64,000 nt of DNA from Sisyra terminalis (GCA_958496175.1 OY292276.1:35360449-35424448), one strand, 5' to 3'; positions 12,975 through 26,098 are shown, numbered from the stretch's first letter. Made by a program: numbers and translations. Notes: generated from the letters alone by a model not told the origin.

Positions 12975-13310
12975 TCGAATTGTGGGTATGTACATAGTAC
13001 ATATAGACGTAAGTATATTTAGAATCTCATGGACGGAAAAAGAACCAATAAACCCATCGTGGAAGAACTGAGCATATATGATAGATTTATAAGTAGAATA
13101 AACAAGGTATACCTGCGGTACCCCGCATATGGCTAGGAGAACTGGAAAAAAGGAACTACAAATAGTTAAAGGAAAAGTGGAAGGCAAACATAGCAGGCAA
13201 AGATTCTCTACACTGATGATATAAAGGAGCTGATAGGGTACTCATTATTTAAAACAGTAGATCTAGCATTGGATAGGGAAACATGGAAGAAGATATCACC
13301 AAACCCATAA
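12975..13310 (+). pseudogene. Decayed LINE ORF2 C-terminal end
   Basis: From 13029 a frame gives MDGKRTNKPIVEEL, and it continues to KVYLRYPAYG. After a frameshift it reads HMARRTGKKELQIVKGKVEG. After another shift it reads AKILYTDDIKELIGYSLFK, then LALDRETWKKISPNP and a stop. This order (a WTEKRTN-like segment, GHxxRR, then a GKxEGKR-like segment, then DDI and a DRxxW motif) is the usual C-terminus of insect endonuclease/reverse-transcriptase LINEs. At least two frameshifts make it dead. The LINE clade cannot be fixed from this part; it differs from the RTE-like fragment at 42826. Confidence 0.7.
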
Positions 13311-15184
13311 TGGTCGAGGAACAGAAGAGAGGGAGAGAGATATAGGGAGGAGAGAAAGATATATTTATATATTGATGAACCTTGCACATGCATTATACTT
13401 AAAATCTTATTAAAGCTTCGAGTTAAAGAAAAATGTCAATTACAAGAAACAATGATGTGATTGTAACATAGAAGTTCCATTATCATAGATTTTTCTTGGA
13501 AGATTTTTTTTTTTTGTAAAATTAAATGAGTTTTCCTAGTTTACTCAGAAAACGTTTGTTTCAAAAATTTTCAGAATGAGTTTTAGTATAAAATTCCAAT
13601 TTACATGAGGTGTAAAATGATTTTCATTCATAACTTCATTGAATTTCTGTCGGTTATTTTTATAGAGAAAAAATGGGGTTGCATTTTATTCGATATTTGC
13701 TCTAGTTATTGATTTCAATCAGTCTCTTCAGAATGTGACATCAGTAATAAGATATTCGATACATTGAGATCAATAACTTCATTAAAAGCAAACAAACAAC
13801 TACTGATAATAAAATATCAGTTTCAGCAAGTCCTCATCCTGACACATTGTCACAATAAAGCCTTGAAAGCTCTACCTATGCACTACCTCTTGAATACAAT
13901 GTTAGCATCGTACGATATTAATACCTAATTTGTATGCTATTAATTAGTGTAATAAATTGATCATTAAAAATTTTAATTACAATTCTAAAGATTTATAGTC
14001 TTTCAACACAACGTCTACGATAATTCCACATACAAACATATTTTCCGAGCTAAAAATAACATTGTCTGAACAAACTAACAAACTAAGCTTTTTGCCTCCA
14101 CATATTATCCCTGAACCATGTTTTCAACTTTATATTTTTATAGCCAAGTAATAATTTTATGAATGAAAAGATCTGGGCTGTAAAAGTCCGGGACAACTAG
14201 GATAATAAATTGAGAAGGTGATATCGACCCAGAACATCTAAAAATACACTCTATACACTTATCTCAATCTCCAGTCAAAGCTCAGTTAATGTAATCTGGA
14301 ATCAAGTCAAGTCGAGGCGGCGTTTGTTCATAAATTAACTCGACCTTTTTTCTCGAACATTATCTTATTTGAATTTATCAAGACGTGGTAATTATGTACG
14401 TTCGACAGTTACAACTTGCCTCGGTATTTGATAAGTCTACGGTTTGTCCGTAAGATTAAACTTACAGTTTTCCGTGTACGTACTAAAGTTAGTTTTGTTA
14501 GTTTGTAACTGATTTAAATTCCATTGTATATATCAACGTTACAAGCAGAGATACCTGTGCTTTGTTTAGTAAGATTCAGACATTTATAAACTTTAATAAA
14601 AGCTTGTTCCCGAATGTATGTAACTGTCAAATAAATGCTTCGTTTGACATGAATTAAATGCACTTGTCTCAGCAAAGACAACATAATTATTAGAGAAGCA
14701 TTTCACAAACCTAAATATTTGAGTAAACGCTACAAACAAAGTGAATAGCACTTTAGAACTAAATTTATTTAAATTTCACGTAAATATTTTCTGCAGCATT
14801 TAATTTATTTCTAAATAACCTTATGAACTTAACGGTATATTTTAAATATAAACTTATAAGGGATTAAATTCATGCTGAGAGAAAAACGAGCTGGAGAAAC
14901 AATACAATTCCTAAATCTATCCTAAGGCTAAAAATGTTAAAAATAAATTCTTTAATTTAAATATACGGTTTCCCATCAATTGTGTACAATAATAATAATT
15001 AAACTTTTAGTAACAAACCATTATGAACCTCCATTTATTTTAGATGAAAAAACCCACATTACGTTGAAGCCTATCCGTACTTTTACTAAGGGAAGAATGA
15101 AATTGTGTATATCTCACGGTTAGTTTACTCTTAAGAGTTTTTGTTTTTGAAAATTTGTTTTTAGCCTCTGATATGCTTACGAAA
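13311..15184. other. Non-coding AT-rich stretch, nothing recognised
   Basis: A purine-rich GAGAGGGAGAGAGATA tract follows the LINE relic (about 13327-13360). Otherwise AT-rich with no supported gene or terminus. Confidence 0.45.
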
Positions 15185-15375
15185 AAAAAGACAATATTTT
15201 AAATCTTCTTCGGATGCCTCTTCAATGCTGAAGGTTAGCGATCGTCATGGTTATTTTTATAATCTTAAACACCGCAACCCGGAAGAGCCCTCTCGTGTTT
15301 TTGCTAAACCACCCACAAAGTTCGCCCTACCAGGATATCCTCTTTCTTTCCGTCTTCCTTCAATTTGACCTTGAA
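15185..15375 (-). pseudogene. Decayed LINE ORF2 extreme C-terminus
   Basis: On the minus strand, frames give GQIEGRRKERG and, after frameshifting, FRVAVFKIIKITMTIANLQH followed by a stop at 15222-15224. The family pattern in insect LINEs is a GKIEGKR-like motif, then LFRAAVxKxxIAMMIANLxx at the very end of ORF2. The copy at 40640-40790 on the plus strand has the same ending (LFCAAVSKFKITMMIVNLQR, stop), so these are two members of one family. Only the last 60 or so codons remain, and they are frameshifted. Confidence 0.65.
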
Positions 15376-15634
15376 TTATAAACTGAAGTAGAAAGTAATA
15401 ATCGTTATGCAGGACGTAACTGAAGTACAGAAACTTTTATTTTTTTATAGAAATAATAAAAGTTGTTTTGATGACGAGTTTAGCTTAATTAGTACATCTT
15501 CATTTCCCATATTTCTGGGTAAGAGTAATTGATATGTACGAGTATGTACAGATATGACGTCAATAATAGAAATAAGAAAAATCTAGTGTGGTGTGGAAAG
15601 CGCCATCTATGTAGGTAGTTTTTATGGTCACTAA

Positions 15635-15899
15635 GGCTGGTTCTACAATTAGTCGCTTGTCGTTGACGGGAGTCGCTATTCGGTTGTCGTGAGTCGTTAG
15701 TCGGGAGATAAACGGCAGTGCATTCTACAATTGCGTAACGACATTTATTTATTTATTAGGCTGGTTCTACAATTAGTCGCTTGTCGTTGACGGGAGTCGC
15801 TAGTAGATTGTCGTGAGTCGTCAGTCGGGAGATAAACGGCAGTGCATTCTACAATTGCGTAACGTCACTTATTTTTTATTGACATTTATTTATTTATTA
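15635..15899 (+). repeat. Tandem duplication of the MITE left end
   Basis: Unit 1 (15635-15758, 124 bp) and unit 2 (15759-15899, 141 bp) share terminus, subterminal region and the CATTTATTTATTTATTA tail. Unit 2 has a 17-bp stretch (around CACTTATTTTTTATTG) that unit 1 lacks. Unit 2 is preceded by TTA, itself a possible Harbinger target, so an insertion of one element into another is an alternative to tandem duplication. Confidence 0.85.
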
Positions 15900-16149
15900 A
15901 TAATTATTTGACACAACCTAAATGCGAACGATCCATATTTGGGAGTTGTTTACAATGAATATCCATGGTTTCCATGTTTTATAAATTAGAACAACAAAAA
16001 TAATATGCTGTCGTTTGTCGGGACAAGTTGAGCATTGGCCAACTCTGTCCACGACAACGACTCACGTCAACGATGACAACTGTCAAATGCTGTCAAAGTA
16101 AACACGCATGCGCCCGACAGACGACAAGCGACTAATTGTAGAACCAGCC
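15635..16149. mobile_element. 515-bp MITE, PIF/Harbinger-like, TAA target duplication
   Basis: The left end reads GGCTGGTTCTACAATTAGTC and the right end is its reverse complement, continuing through GCTTGTCGT for about 29 bp. Direct TAA trinucleotides flank it (15632-15634 and 16150-16152). A 3-bp T(A/T)A target is characteristic of PIF/Harbinger transposases, so that superfamily is inferred. No transposase is encoded. The left end is present twice in tandem (see the repeat entry). Subterminal sequence is rich in GTCG/CGAC words, for example GTCGTGAGTCGT at left and ACGACAACGACTCACG at right. Confidence 0.85.
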
Positions 16150-19059
16150 TAAAGAAGCACCTGGCAATTAAGTGCCGATGAGCGCCGGCCGACACAAATA
16201 AGCGCTTGCTTCGATTATTTAAGTTACTCACATCAAAGAAGAAAGACATATATACATATGTCTCTCTTTCAAAAGAATTTCTCTTTCGAAAGAAATGGTA
16301 GCATTTAATGGAAAATGGATTGTAACGATTCAATCAACTTACCAATCGCAACAAACAATTCTATATTTTGCAAGTTACTAAATTCATATAAATTAGCCAA
16401 GTTGGTTTCACAATATAAGTTGGACAATTAAGGTCCTTTTGATGAGTTGTTTGATTTTCAATTCAATTTTAGTTTGTACAAAGGACACTCGGAAGTTCAA
16501 TTCGTAACGGCTCGCTAGAAAGATGTCTGTTTAGTCACTTTATGATAGACTTGTATTAAACAGGTACCTTTTATATAAAAGCTTAACAAACTTTGTTTAA
16601 CATAGTCTCAATGATTGTTTATAAGGAAATTGAAATCATTTTCAACATTTATTTTTTGTAAAATAGAAATGAAAGCTTTTAATTTTATTAATTTTATTCT
16701 TAAATTGGTGAAAGCTCAGTTTTAACTTTTTCCGTTTATATAAATTGAGAAAAATTTATAAAATGAGTAAATACAATGTAAATAAAAGCATCTTTAAATT
16801 ATCTTTCATTGCTAAACAAATATTTCTTATTTTTTCTCATATTTTTCGTATAAAGCTTTGAAGGCAATTTATTTTCTTATTAATAACAAGTCATTAACAC
16901 GCCAGCAAATAATATCTAATTATAAAGTAATGCACTTCATGTTAATAGTGTAAGTTAGTAATACGAGTAGCTAGTTATCAAATTGAATAATTACAGTAAA
17001 CTTAGATGAAAACTGTTTAAACCGAACAAATTTATTCTCATCAAATAGCCAAAATGATTTGTAGCAGGTAGCTGTAATTTATATAATCGCTTTTGTGAGA
17101 TATTTTAGGGCACTATTCATGTTTACAAAAAAAAATATTCTTTTAAGTTTACAATTTCAGAAAAAATAACATATTTTGTGAATTCTGAAACATTGTACAA
17201 TTTTTAACGTAATGATGTACAACTTTAGACAACTTAAGATTTCCTTCGAGACGGCTATCAAATTTTTGTGTAAAATTTGGCAAGTTTTTGGTTCTTATTG
17301 TGAGAAAACAATTAACATTTAGATCGATTCATTCGCAGTGGAAATGAAACTAGAAACTATCGTTATAATTATTTCACCATTTCAATGCATCAATTTCAAC
17401 CCGATAATGATACATAAATATGTTAATGGCGAAAAGAATAACTTTTAGATGTACTAGAAACTAACAATGGAACTTATTTGTGGTTGTTTAAGACAAATGT
17501 CGTGACTTGTTCCATTAAAATTTGAAAATTTTTGCGAGGGAAGCTATGTAAATTATGGAAATCTAATGATAAGAAATCAGAACATAAAAGGCATTTTTTT
17601 TTGTTTTAATAATAAACGATAACATTGTAACATAGTTAAAGAATAATTATTTCAAAACCAGTTAAACAAATCGAATCTTGTAATTCTTTTAATAATAAAA
17701 AAGGCCAATTATTTTAAACTTCTAAAAAAAAATCACTTAAAGAAGTGAATACTTGTTTAATCTCAATTTCAATTACACGACAAAAAAATAAAGCAATTTT
17801 TATTTCGGTCCATATCTCCAGCATAAATTTCGAGACGACAAATGGACTTACTATGTAAATTAACGGCTTAAACAGAAAGAATAAAACTATTGGAGAAATA
17901 TCATGAATAAAATTCGCATTGGTTTCAAAAGGCAGACATACACTGGGAATGTTACGGAGATGAAACTTCGACTCCGAAAAGTTGTAATTTTCGATTGATT
18001 TTATACCTACGACTTCGATTTCGAAAATGTTGAAGTAGAAAATTTATCAAGAACCAGCATTTATCGTTATGTAATAAAAACGATTTTGCTATTTTCAGAG
18101 AAACCAAAATTGACTAGTATTTTTTATTAAATTAATGTTTTATTGTTTCATGTTACGTTTGTGTTCAATTATTTATACATATTGTATAACAGATCCAAAG
18201 GACTTCTTCACTCTTTTTTTATAATTCCATTAGAGCTACGTTTAAGTTATGTATTTACAACTTTTCAAGCATCAGTTCCGGTAAGCTTCCCTTCGTAACA
18301 ATATCGCTACAATGTATCAAATAAAGTAATACCAAATAAAATATGATATATATATATATACTTTAATCATATACAAAGGTACAATTGCCAATTGACAGCT
18401 AGCTCCAGACGTTTAAGAAAATTTTACACTTATCAAGCGACAAATATTACAAAAGTAATTGGAATAAAATATCATGACCATCAAATCGTTAATCCATTTA
18501 AATTTAACATAAAAGTATCCACGTGAACACAAAAAAAAACACTTAAACTAATCTAAAATTAATTCTGATCATATTGCCCGTGTTTTAACGCCTCATTTTG
18601 TATGCAATAAATGTAGAATTTTATCGAATATATTTCGATTAATGGACTACCTACTCCATTGATCGGTTCAATAAAAAATTCCGGAGAAAATTATGAAATA
18701 AAAATGTCGCAGTTGTTACCCTAATGGGGTAAATTTATTGTTGATGAGTACATTTATAAAAATAAGGGAGACTTCATTTCATAAAAATTTAAAGCACATA
18801 AAATATTTCATGGTTTTTGGCTGATCATTGAGGTTTAACATATGAAAAATATCGGGCGTCATTATGTCTAAAGTTCTCGTACTTGCCCTTATTTATATAT
18901 TAGAGTATGTTATATCTGGCATAACTTTTAAAAGAGACCTACTTATTCGTATAAAGTGTTTTAGATAAGACCAAACAAAACCGAATTAGAATCAGTTATC
19001 AATATATTAAAAGGCAAGTGTGAGCAAAGGCAGAGAACGAATCATATATTTGAACACGT
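16150..19059. other. Non-coding AT-rich stretch
   Basis: No gene or transposon terminus is recognised. A short (TA)n tract lies at about 18346-18361. Low-complexity ORFs are not supported. Confidence 0.45.
18346..18361. repeat. (TA)n microsatellite
   Basis: About seven uninterrupted TA units occur between ATATGA and CTTTAATC. Confidence 0.8.
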
Positions 19060-19351
19060 AAGGGGCATCCATTAATTACGTGAGACGTTTAGGGGGTGAG
19101 CAAAATATCGCCCAATTTCACGTGGGAGAGAGGATGATCTCGGCCAATATCACAATTTTAAAATTGTTTTTTTTAAATAAATTTAATACAACCGAAGCAC
19201 ATATTTACATTTACAAGGAATGTAAACATTTAAAAAAATCTTACTTGATATTAGGGGAGGGAGTTGAGCAAAAACTTCACAAAATCTTACCCAGGGGGAA
19301 GGGTGGGTTGAAAATTATCTAAAATTGTCTCACTTAATAAATGGATACCCT
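19060..19351. mobile_element. MITE with GGGG-CATCCATTAATTACGTGAGAC-type termini (about 290 bp)
   Basis: The left end AGGGGCATCCATTAATTACG (19061 onward, then TGAGAC) is matched by the reverse complement of the right end (GTCTCACTTAATAAATGGAT, then ACCCT, to 19351). Subterminal GTTTAGGGGGTGAGC and GGAGGGAGTTGAGC repeat a theme near each end. There is no coding capacity; an open frame across it (19080-19322) is an artefact of the repeat. The target duplication is unclear, so I do not assign a superfamily. Confidence 0.65.
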
Positions 19352-19382
19352 CTAAGTGTGATTGAAAATCAATTATAATAAT

Positions 19383-19527
19383 CATTGTCTCAAATTTGAA
19401 ATAACTGATTGTTGTCATTTGTTCCAACTGACATTTCGATTTCATTCCATTGCCAATTTGTGTCATTTGTCAGTTGTATTAGTGTTGGTTGGGAATAAGG
19501 CAGTGAATTCACGGGTAGCTATTATAA
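19383..19527 (+). repeat. Dispersed direct repeat, copy 1
   Basis: Shares ordered words with 20985-21100: ATTGTCTCAAATTTGAA, TGATTGTTGT, TTTCATTC, GTCATTTGTCAGTTGT and TTCACGGGTAG. Same orientation, about 1.6 kb apart. No terminal repeat or coding content was seen; the repeat class is unknown. Confidence 0.65.
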
Positions 19528-20984
19528 TAGGATGCTATTATTAGCCAAAATATATATGATAAAGACATAAACGAGGATAAATAGGTGGAGGTAAGTTAAA
19601 TCAGCTAATTAATACGTGTGTAACTAATAGACTTTTTTCAGATTTTCACTCTCTTTTCCATTTACCGAAATTTTCCTTTTCAACCTCTATCCATGGAGAG
19701 TTCAATATAACCGTCAGATAACAATTCTTAAAATACTGATAAAGAAACGTGAAATCGTATATACAAAACGAAGAAAATTTATTTAAAAATTACTGAAAAT
19801 GATTTTTTTTTGGAAAATTTACAACTTGTTTAGCATTTGGTAAATTTCTGAGTACTTTGTTTTGACTGATATAATATTAAATGTAAGGTGAATGTATTTA
19901 AGTATTATCTGAGAAGGATTGAGACTGGGTCAAAGCAATTAAACCTGTTTATGGCAATGACGATAAAAAAATATAATGTATGTATATTGTATATGCAAGC
20001 AATGCGTGCTTTGAAATATAATATTTTCTCGGATCAATTTTTAATTGGAACAATTTGAGGCAATTAAAATTGAATGTGTTACGTATAAATATATTTTATG
20101 AGACTTTTGAAAATTATTGCCTTCCTTTGGATATGATTAATATGAGAATACGCCAACTGATTTCATTGATTTTCAATTTATGTTATAGTAAATGCCGTCT
20201 CGTTTCAGGCTTATTATTCGTACAAGAAATAATTGAAGCGAGCGATAGATAAATATTTTATTCATTCTGTCTGCGGTAAACAGAGGCATTGATTTCATTT
20301 TCCTTTTGGAAAAAGAACGGATGTATGGGAAGGCGGTTCGCTAAGAAAGACGGAGAGAATTATGTAATTACAATTTGCAGAGTTGTGACTTAATTATTAA
20401 AACAATCAGACTGAAATTTATAAAGTTATCTACCAAATAGGAAGGAATTTAGCTTGGAAATCAAGCAATTTTAGTTAACAAATAGTAAAATATTTTATTG
20501 GTGAAAAAAATATTACATGAATTACATTAAAGCCTTATAAAAGTATATTTTATTTAGTTTTCTAAAGAAAAATGTCCAATATTTTTGGAAAAAACACTTC
20601 AACAATTTTCATTTTTTTAAAAATGTATTAAAAAAATAAATTACGGTTTCAATTGGGGAAAAAAGAGAATAATTAAATACTTTAGATACATTGAAGTTTA
20701 ATTAATAAATAGTTGTTGTTGACTCATTACTTTTTAGATCAATCAAGAAATACTTGTCTAATGGAGTTAACAATAGTTGCCGAAATGTTTGAAATTGACT
20801 AATTTTTCATCTAGGTTAGTGTTTATGAAATTTTTAAAATATTTTTACTCTTTACCAATGTAATAATACGCAAATGTATTTTTGGTATGTTTGTCGGCAA
20901 AGAAAGAGAACAAAGAATGTATCTAAATACATACGTGTGAGTGCAACACAAAAAATATGTAAGTGAAAACCAAAAACAATATTT
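19528..20984. other. Non-coding AT-rich stretch, nothing recognised
   Basis: AT-rich DNA between the two copies of the local direct repeat. No supported gene; the open frame at 20055-20252 is not recognisable. Confidence 0.45.
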
Positions 20985-21100
20985 ATTGTCTCAAATTTGA
21001 ACTAATTGATTGTTGTTATGGTTTCAACTATCATTTTAATTTCATTCAATTGCTAATTTTTGTCATTTGTCAGTTGTGAATATTTCACGGGTAGTTACTA
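20985..21100 (+). repeat. Dispersed direct repeat, copy 2
   Basis: Second copy of the 19383-19527 repeat, shorter by a deletion between GTCAGTTGT and TTCACGGGTAG. Divergence is visible at many positions, so the duplication is old or both derive from one interspersed family. Confidence 0.65.
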
Positions 21101-22744
21101 GTGTAATATAACTTTCAAAGTGCTGATTACTATCCATCGAGAAAAAAATTCAAAAATTACCAGTTTTGTGATAATATAATCCGAATCGTTTGGTGTACTG
21201 ACCAGCCGTAAAAAAATTTGATGCAATGCGTAATTCCATCCAACGCTTCTCGTACCTCAATCAGGGAGTATGCGTATCATACTTTGGGAAACACCAATCT
21301 AGGCTGTACAATGAATATATAGAAATTGCTCCAAAATTACAGTTATTTTTTTTCACACGAAATTTTTTTTACAAATATAATAAAATCAAAGTGTATTTTA
21401 TTACTAAAGCTCAAAGATATTGAAGTTTTCTTAATATTAGTACTTTCAACTATTGAATAAATCAGAGAAAAATCAACAGTTTATTTCATGCATTGCAATG
21501 TTATAACTATTCATTTTGATTATAGAACTGTTAAATTGATTTCTTAATTTTGTTATTTCAAAATGAATATATAATTACAAGCGGTCATGCAATTTCAGAC
21601 TTAGTCACGAGTTATCCGCTATCGACAAAAGTTATTGTTTTTTTGTCATTTTTTGAAAAAAATGTTTTTTTATGAAAAGTAAATTTTCTCATGTAGGTAT
21701 TGTTTTAATTGCAGTTTCTACATTTTAATTGAATCATGAAGGTAAGGCTATGATGGATATTTTTTGCCAGTCATTTTGCTCAAATTGAAAATTTATAAAC
21801 TTATAAAACTAAAAACTTTTAAATGTTATACTCCGTTGAACTATTATATTTAAATGTCTATATTATTTGTAGATCATTAATAGAAACAATCGTAACGAAT
21901 TTAGTTACCAATATTTATAATCTTTGTTGCATATTAAAATGAATATTTCAAATTACGTATCTCGAGATTCAAATTTTTAAATATTTTCAGTTACATCTGG
22001 AATCCCGGCGATCAAAAAATTCAAAGAAAAAAAACTAACCATATCTCTTTCAATGAATGTGTTTTCCATTTTCATTTTAATTTTGCATTTTTTATTATTC
22101 AAACTAAATAATTCTGAAGTTCAAAGAAAATAAATTATTACGCAGCGTAACGTAGGGGTCCACGATGATATATTGATATTGATATTAATATAAATTTATA
22201 AATTATCAATTTGACATAATGAAATCATAAGCATAATAAGTTTAATTTTTTATATTATTTAATCAATGGAACAAAATGATGAGTGACAGTCGTGGCAAAA
22301 CATTTACCAACATTTACGTCACACAGAATTCATCTGTTTACGATTATATTCTTACAGATGTTTCCAAATTAAAAATAATAAAAAATAATAATATTTTTCT
22401 CATTTACAACTTACGTTCTAATAACCAAATAAAAAAATGAATGAAATTATCTAAACAGAAAAAAATAGGGTTTTTAAACTTTTTCAATATTTCATTAACC
22501 AAAAAAAAAATATAATATATTTTTATAGGGAAGTACTTCTTAGTATTGCTATACATTGAAAACAGTTGCAGACGGTAATGATATCCAGATTAAATTTTAT
22601 GAAATGAATTTCGTATCATAATATAAAATGTTTATGTTTTCAGAGAATCGTTATGGTATATTTCAAATTATAGTGTATTCACAGCAAATAATTAGTTATT
22701 AGAAACTAAATTTTAAGTTATTTCTCTAGGAACAATCTAAAAAC
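21101..22744. other. Non-coding AT-rich stretch
   Basis: No gene is seen. The patch GCAGCGTAACGTAGG at 22142-22156 resembles the subterminal word of the Helitron at 30665 but is too short to assign. Confidence 0.4.
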
Positions 22745-22779
22745 AAAACCGGAGGAAGTAATTTTTTTTAGGGCGAAAC

Positions 22780-23125
22780 TAGGGAGTGAAAAAAAACGTT
22801 TATTTCTTTTATAAAAATCGATTTTAATATTACAAAAAATCGATTCCAAATATCAATTCTGTTCACTGTCAATTTTTCGTCCACTAACCTCAGCCCAGAC
22901 AGCGTGAGAAGGTAGTGGTAAAAGTACTTTATATTTTTACGACTTTTAGTAATTATTAATAATGAGAGATAGTTATCCATAATTTTCAATTTATCAAACT
23001 TAGAGTAACATGTAATATTTACAGAAGAAAGAAAAGCATGTATTCTTTCAAATAATTAGAAAATATCGATTTTTTAAATTCCAATTGTTTATCCTAATAA
23101 AAATCGATTTTTATCCTCAATATCA
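22780..23125. repeat. Cluster of ATCGAT-centred inverted repeats, possible decayed MITE
   Basis: AAAATCGATTTT-like dyads occur near 22816 and 22844 on the left and near 23064 and 23101 on the right. The left edge GGGCGAAACTAGGGAG resembles the terminus of the MITE at 7257 (GGACGAAACTGGGGAC). A paired right terminus could not be found, so the element status is uncertain. Confidence 0.3.
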
Positions 23126-26098
23126 TATCTCTAGGTAAAACAACAAAGTAAATCAACTCTGCAGTCTTCTTCCTTAACCCTTAAAAGTGTTACAATTTTT
23201 CTTATAAAGGTACATTTCAAATGCTTTGAATTTTTCTCGGTAATGTAATCAAAGGTCTTGCGTCTAGTTTTGGTCTTCACCTACATACGAAAGGATTTTG
23301 CAAAGATAATGTTAAAGCAGTACTCGAAATTTTTAACAATTTAATTTTCGATCTAAAAAAAAATTTTTGGTTCTCATTTTAAAAATAAAATGCAAGCATA
23401 TTTGATTGTCGCTTCAATATCTTTCTATAAGTTACATTTGATGCAATAAAAAAATCGTAAGTATCTTATAAATAATTTTTCAATGGTTATCTAATTGCCG
23501 GTAAAGGAAACTTTTCCATTTATTTTGGAAACAGTGAGCTTCACTTTAGTTTTTGTTTTGTCCGTAAAAGTAGTAATAGTTTTTTTTTTACTTATTTCAA
23601 ACATTTAAATAGATTTTCACCCGAAATTTCTAATAAATAATTTTTTTAGTGTTTTTCCTAAGGAAACAAAAGAATCAATACATTTTTGGAATAATTCCAA
23701 CGGTTCGATAATTTGTTAGGATCCTCCCATTCCACTTGGGATCAGTATTTTCACCTATAAATAGGTACATTTATTTTTCCGCCAAAATTTCATCTCATTC
23801 CCAAATAATGATTACTCCCTTTAACTCTTAAATTTGTATTTGTTTTTAACTTAAGTCATTTTTCAAAGTCCATCGCGAATAAAGAGGAAATTTTTTTGTC
23901 GATCTTACCAGTATAAAGTTTGCCCACTCCTGGTCTATCTACTTAAGAGTGAAAATACCAGCCTTATAGTTATAAACATTATTTCTATGAAAGTGAGACA
24001 AAGTTGATTTAGGACTTGTGGTCATTGGGGCTTTTGGGTTGAACTTTTTTGTTTGGAACTTTTGTTTCACTATTGTTTGTAAAGATTTTAAGGTTGGTGT
24101 CTGGTATGTAAATATTTATATGTGGAGATTAAATAAGGTTGATATATTTTTTTTAAAAGAAGAGAAGAAAATGAATGCGAAATCAAAAAATGTAAATAAA
24201 TTCATCGAAAAAATTGTATTGGAACAAATGCTTTTAATTGAACCAATTGAAACTCTATTCAAATATTCTATTTTAACGTAACTGCGAGTAAGTGGAAACA
24301 TCCCTTGACTTTCCGCTGTATAACTTTATCACGATCTGTTCTATTTTTTTTTTGTTCGTATTGGTCGGTTATTTTAAATCTATGAATTTCTACTGTCAAT
24401 GAATAAAACATTTATCATCCCACACATGACTTTCATACCATAAAATGCGACGGAATTCAATTTAAACATTTCTCATTTCCCACATTTCAACAGTTTTCAA
24501 TTGGCGAGCAAAACGAATTTTCCATCACTGAAGTTGGGAAGAAAATAACTTAAAAAGCATTTACAGAGTACATTTCTTCATCTCTGGCTAGTGAAAGGAA
24601 AAATGTCGAAAATGGTGTTAACGAAGAACAATTGATATGTTAAGAGGGTACGTTTGAAAATGTCTCCGCATTGAAGGTATAATATTGCCGGGAGCGGTCG
24701 AGAATTGGAGACGGAACATATAGGCTAAGCTGGAGCTGATAGTCAGGGATAACGACGGATTTTCAGTTGGGTAATAGGAGGATCGATACGGAATACTATT
24801 TCAAAGTCGGAGCAATTCGTTTTCAACCGGATACACAAATTGATGGAGAGAAATCTTATAAGTACCAAGGAATAAAATTTCCAAATATAAAATAGGACAA
24901 CAAGAGAACGACGCTTAAGCTTTATTCAAAGCTAAAAAAATTCTACGAAATTTTCAGATATAATTAATCTCATTTTCCTCATTTCAATTTCCCTGAGGTA
25001 AGAAAAAAAATATCATTCCAATTAATTTTTTACTACTTTAAAAGTCTGCGAATAATTATTTCAATTGAAAAGTAAATTGAAATATTTATAAAGGTTTATA
25101 AGAACTAAATGGAAATCGTGCGACTCTCAAGAGAAAATCACGCGAAATTTAAATTTAAGAAAAAATAATATTTTTTCTTCAGTTTTTCCCTGAAATCAGT
25201 ATGTTTTAATCGAAAACACATTGTAGACAAAGGAATTGTAAAATTTTATAGTATAAAACGCCTATAGAAATAATCGTAATTATACCCCAAAGCTACTACC
25301 CGTACAAAATAAATTTGATTTTGAATAGCGGAAAATTATTTTTATACTCATCACTTGAACGGACCCACGATGAATTTCCCATTATTTTTTTTTGGAAATT
25401 AAACATTTTAGAGTTTATGAAAGTGAGTAAATCATTAAAATATCAGAAAAGTCTCAGTAAAATTTGTAAGTTTGAATAAAGTTTATAAAACTTGTATTAT
25501 GTCACTCAGTTTTAGGAGCCACATGCCGAAAATCACACAACGGAATCATCCAAAACGACTCTTTTGTCTACCTTTGTATATGTTATAAATTATTTTCAAT
25601 TTGTTTTTAATCCGATTACTTATACAAAGTTTGTTGACCCTGTCATAGATGCGAAGGGTAGAATTAATTTGAAAAGTTGATTTCTAGAAGAAAGTTTTTA
25701 AATATCAAATATACCTACAATGTGGAACGTGACGTTTACCATATAGTACAACCTTGAATTCACCTACAACTTAGTTTTGGTATATTTCATAATTCGAAAC
25801 GGGTATTAGAGTTTCATCACATAGTTCTAGCGATGTATAAAAACAGAAACTAACCCACCAGAAACCTCTGCTTTAGGGGTATTTCGAAAAAATAGCATGT
25901 CTCATTTTATGTTCAACTAATATTGTAATATTCGCTCCACAACCAAGTATATGTATAATGTATATACTTCATATATTGTCATATGTAAATGCTATGACAT
26001 ATTAAACAAGAAATATTGGTTATGACAAATATGTACTTATGTTGACTTATGTTTTGAAAGTCATTTTTCAGATCAAATAACTTGGAAACAATCAAAAC
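23126..26098. other. Non-coding stretch, nothing recognised
   Basis: AT-rich. The part at about 24640-24860 is somewhat less AT-rich, but I find no coherent reading frame, splice pattern or repeat in it. Confidence 0.4.

Noticed and set aside
12757..13187. Minus-strand open frames (81 and 116 codons)
   Set aside because: They are antisense to the plus-strand LINE relic and match nothing themselves.
16067..16333. 88-codon minus-strand frame
   Set aside because: It overlaps the right end of the Harbinger-like MITE and has no recognisable motif.
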